Positions 5,449-7,015 of a DNA stretch of 7,015 bases are shown here, one piece after another. Position numbers and translations under genes: made by a program. The notes under the pieces are model-generated. The model was not told the origin of the DNA. It did no database searches and saw only the letters and a list, made by a program, of their open reading frames with translations. This DNA is from Peptococcaceae bacterium (GTDB lineage: Bacteria > Bacillota > Desulfotomaculia > Desulfotomaculales > UBA12532). Position 1 is the first letter of the stretch; every line of letters begins with the position of its first letter. The stretch spans positions 1 to 7,015 of the forward strand of contig DMDP01000008.1 of NCBI GenBank assembly GCA_003445475.1. Reading direction: 5' to 3'.

Positions 5449-6499
5449 TGTAAGCCAGGGCCTCCCGGTCGACGTACAATTCTGCGTTACTTGCGCTGTC
5501 GGTGTGCCCGGTAACGCTCTCCACCACTTCCACCCGGTACATCGCCGACCGGTACCAGTTGCCTGCCGGCGGCACCTGCACGAAACCAAGATCCTTCCTT
5601 ACGCTGTCCAAAAGGTAATCCCAGTTCACGTATTCGTTGAAGTTGGCGATGATATCGGTAATGACCACCCCAAACTTGCCGGTTAACCGACGTTGCAACA
5701 ACTGCCACTTTTCCAAGGAGCACTCGGTGAACGTGAGGCCAAAATACCCGGCGCAGCGTGGTCCTTTCAGGCTGGCCAGACCCCGCCCCAGGAAAAGATC
5801 GAGTCCTTCCAGGGTTTCCGGCGGGTCGGTCAGGAACGTGTCAAACCGGTGCAGCAGATGCTCCGGCCACCTGGCGCGTATATCCTGTTCCAGAACCTCA
5901 ACCACCAGGTCATAAGCCCGCGCCGCCTCCTCGATGAAGCGGGTCAGGCGCGGGTCCACCTCCAGGACGACCACGCGCTGCGGCCGCCGGGTAAAAGCGG
6001 CCGCCAGACTTACCAGATCGTCGTCGCCCAGGACAAGCAGCTCTTTGTCCGCCAGGTCGCCCCGGGCGGCCAGCAAGGCCACCCGCGCGACGGTCGATTC
6101 CGGGGTTACATACCCCTGGTCGAACTCCTTAATCGGCGCCGGCCGCGACCTGCCGATTTCGCGCAACCACGCCAGCAGTTCTTGGAAAAGACCGAGATCC
6201 AACCCGCGGCCCCCGCAGGTCCGGCATCTGGCCACAAACGGCGCCTCCGTCCGCGCCGCCTCTACCCACGCCTGACCCGCAGGCGAGACGCGCAGCGACC
6301 CGTCTTCGACAACCACCACGCCCGCCTCGGTCAACGAGTTCAGGATCTCGGCGACGGCATTGAAGGGGAGGCGTACGAGAGAAGCCACCCGCCAGAAATT
6401 ATCCGTCGCCCCGAGCGCTCCAACCACCCTTAGCACGTCCCGGGGAAAGACTTTGATGCCCGTCCGGTTCGTTACCTGCGCAGCAATATCTGCTACCAT
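5435..6499 (-). CDS. bpsA: N4-bis(aminopropyl)spermidine synthase (branched-chain polyamine synthase)
   Basis: BpsA adds aminopropyl groups from decarboxylated S-adenosylmethionine to the secondary amine of spermidine, giving N4-aminopropyl- and N4-bis(aminopropyl)spermidine. These branched polyamines are known mainly from thermophiles, where they stabilise nucleic acids. The 354-residue length fits the family. Residues ~20-85 look like a winged-helix domain (PFNAVAEILNSLTEAGVVVVEDG). A conserved CRTCGGRG motif follows (C92, C95). The Rossmann-type catalytic domain has FDQGYVTPEST (~126-136) and LLVLGDDDLVSLA (~154-166); its GDDD motif holds the catalytic aspartate identified in the Thermococcus enzyme. 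TDPPET (224-229), LFLGRGLASLKG and AGYFGLT complete the family signature. ATG 6499 has GGAGGG upstream and its own promoter. In Bacillus, gltX occupies this place. A spermidine synthase gene should exist elsewhere. Final product chain length cannot be read from the sequence. Confidence 0.93.
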   Translation of the reverse strand: MVADIAAQVTNRTGIKVFPRDVLRVVGALGATDNFWRVASLVRLPFNAVAEILNSLTEAGVVVVEDGSLRVSPAGQAWVEAARTEAPFVARCRTCGGRGLDLGLFQELLAWLREIGRSRPAPIKEFDQGYVTPESTVARVALLAARGDLADKELLVLGDDDLVSLAAAFTRRPQRVVVLEVDPRLTRFIEEAARAYDLVVEVLEQDIRARWPEHLLHRFDTFLTDPPETLEGLDLFLGRGLASLKGPRCAGYFGLTFTECSLEKWQLLQRRLTGKFGVVITDIIANFNEYVNWDYLLDSVRKDLGFVQVPPAGNWYRSAMYRVEVVESVTGHTDSASNAELYVDREALAYTGRT

Positions 6500-6547
6500 A
6501 AACCGCTTACCCTCCGATACCCGTCGGTGATACCAAAATCGTTTTAC

Positions 6548-6556
6548 ATTATAGCA
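6548..6556 (-). promoter_or_regulatory. Extended -10 promoter for bpsA overlapping the ispF stop
   Basis: TGCTATAAT (6556-6548) is a perfect -10 box (TATAAT, 6553-6548) with an upstream TGn extension. It overlaps the ispF TAA stop. No good -35 lies at the correct distance: the nearby TTGACT is only four bases upstream of the -10. It would therefore act as an extended -10 promoter, starting near 6541 with a leader of about 42 bases before the bpsA ATG. Confidence 0.6.
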
Positions 6557-7015
6557 CAGTCAACCCGGCAACGGCATAGGCGGCAATCCCTTCGCCCTTC
6601 CCCGTGAAACCCAATCCCTCCGTAGTTGTGGCCTTAATATTCACCGCCGCCGGCGCAAGGCCCGCGGCCCGCCCGATGTTCGCGCGCATGCTTTCGGTAT
6701 AAGGCGCCAGCCTCGGCCGCTCGGCGACCAGGACGGCGTCGATGTGCGCGGCCCGGTAGCCGTGCTCCCGCAGAAGGTCGGCCACCCGCGCCAGGAGCGC
6801 GATACTCGAAGCGTCCCGGTAGCGGGCATCCGTGTCCGGGAAGTGCCGCCCGATGTCCCCGAGGCCCGCGGCGCCGAGAAGGGCGTCCATAACGGCGTGC
6901 ACGAGGACGTCGGCGTCGGAATGGCCGCTCAGGCCCAGTTCGTACGGTATGTGCACCCCGCCGAGGACAAGCTTCCGGCCAAAAACCAAAGGGTGCACGT
7001 CGTATCCCATCCCGA
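6549..7015 (-). CDS. ispF: 2-C-methyl-D-erythritol 2,4-cyclodiphosphate synthase (5' end missing)
   Basis: IspF cyclises 4-diphosphocytidyl-methylerythritol 2-phosphate, releasing CMP, in the non-mevalonate (MEP) pathway to isoprenoid precursors. The window holds nearly the whole protein. GYDVH near the N-terminus supplies metal-binding Asp and His, LSGHSDADVLVHAVMDALLG the conserved His and substrate loop, and DIGRHFPDTD the next signature. The C-terminal KATTTEGLGFTGKGEGIAAYAV is the CDP-binding end (quoted in two parts: KATTTEGLGFTG, KGEGIAAYAV). The frame is open to the window edge, and the ATG at 7010 aligns with an internal residue of the usual RVGIGYDVH N-terminus, so the true start lies a few codons beyond the window. 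In Bacillus, ispD lies directly upstream of ispF and gltX downstream; here bpsA follows. Confidence 0.97.
   Translation of the reverse strand, partial: GMGYDVHPLVFGRKLVLGGVHIPYELGLSGHSDADVLVHAVMDALLGAAGLGDIGRHFPDTDARYRDASSIALLARVADLLREHGYRAAHIDAVLVAERPRLAPYTESMRANIGRAAGLAPAAVNIKATTTEGLGFTGKGEGIAAYAVAGLTVL

Noticed and set aside
4679..5686. Plus-strand open frame (335 codons) antisense to cysE and the end of bpsA
   Set aside because: It crosses two confirmed opposite-strand genes and the cysE promoter, and its product has no family features.
6541..6563. TTGACT next to TATAAT at the end of ispF read as a complete -35/-10 pair
   Set aside because: The boxes are only four bases apart, so they cannot form one promoter. 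The TTGACT bases encode Leu-Thr of IspF. The extended -10 alone was kept.

Overview
This window looks like chromosomal housekeeping DNA from a GC-rich, probably thermophilic member of the Firmicutes (Desulforudis / Ammonifex / Pelotomaculum-like clostridia; the lineage is inferred). Three things point there. The gene order is a variant of the Bacillus/Clostridium block ispD-ispF-gltX-cysE-cysS-mrnC-rlmB-yacP-sigH. The sporulation sigma factor SigH is strongly conserved. A branched-polyamine synthase, typical of thermophiles, is present. Every supported gene is on the minus strand, so transcription runs from high to low coordinates.

In transcription order the layout is: ispF (5' end cut by the window, 7015-6549), bpsA (6499-5435), cysE (5371-4658), cysS (4710-3256), thyX (3266-2535), rlmB (2529-1801), yacP/rae1 (1808-1302), sigH (1196-549), a doubtful small membrane ORF (525-250), and the start of a secreted, SLH-like protein with a TTG start (265 to the window edge). 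cysE through yacP overlap or nearly abut, so they form a tight, probably translationally coupled operon. Three sigma-A-type promoters are visible. One overlaps the ispF stop and serves bpsA. One lies in the bpsA-cysE gap. One is a near-consensus promoter in front of sigH.

The genes cover isoprenoid precursor synthesis (IspF), branched polyamine synthesis (BpsA), cysteine synthesis and its loading onto tRNA (CysE, CysS), dTMP synthesis (ThyX), 23S rRNA methylation (RlmB), ribosome-associated mRNA cleavage (YacP/Rae1) and the switch to stationary phase and sporulation (SigH). Compared with the Bacillus order, bpsA sits where gltX is expected and thyX sits where mrnC (Mini-RNase III) is expected.

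I do not see a wholly new system. The most interesting points are bpsA inside this conserved block with its own promoter, a hairpin spanning the bpsA stop and the cysE -35 element, a palindrome on the predicted sigH transcription start, and the overlooked TTG-start exported protein at the left edge.
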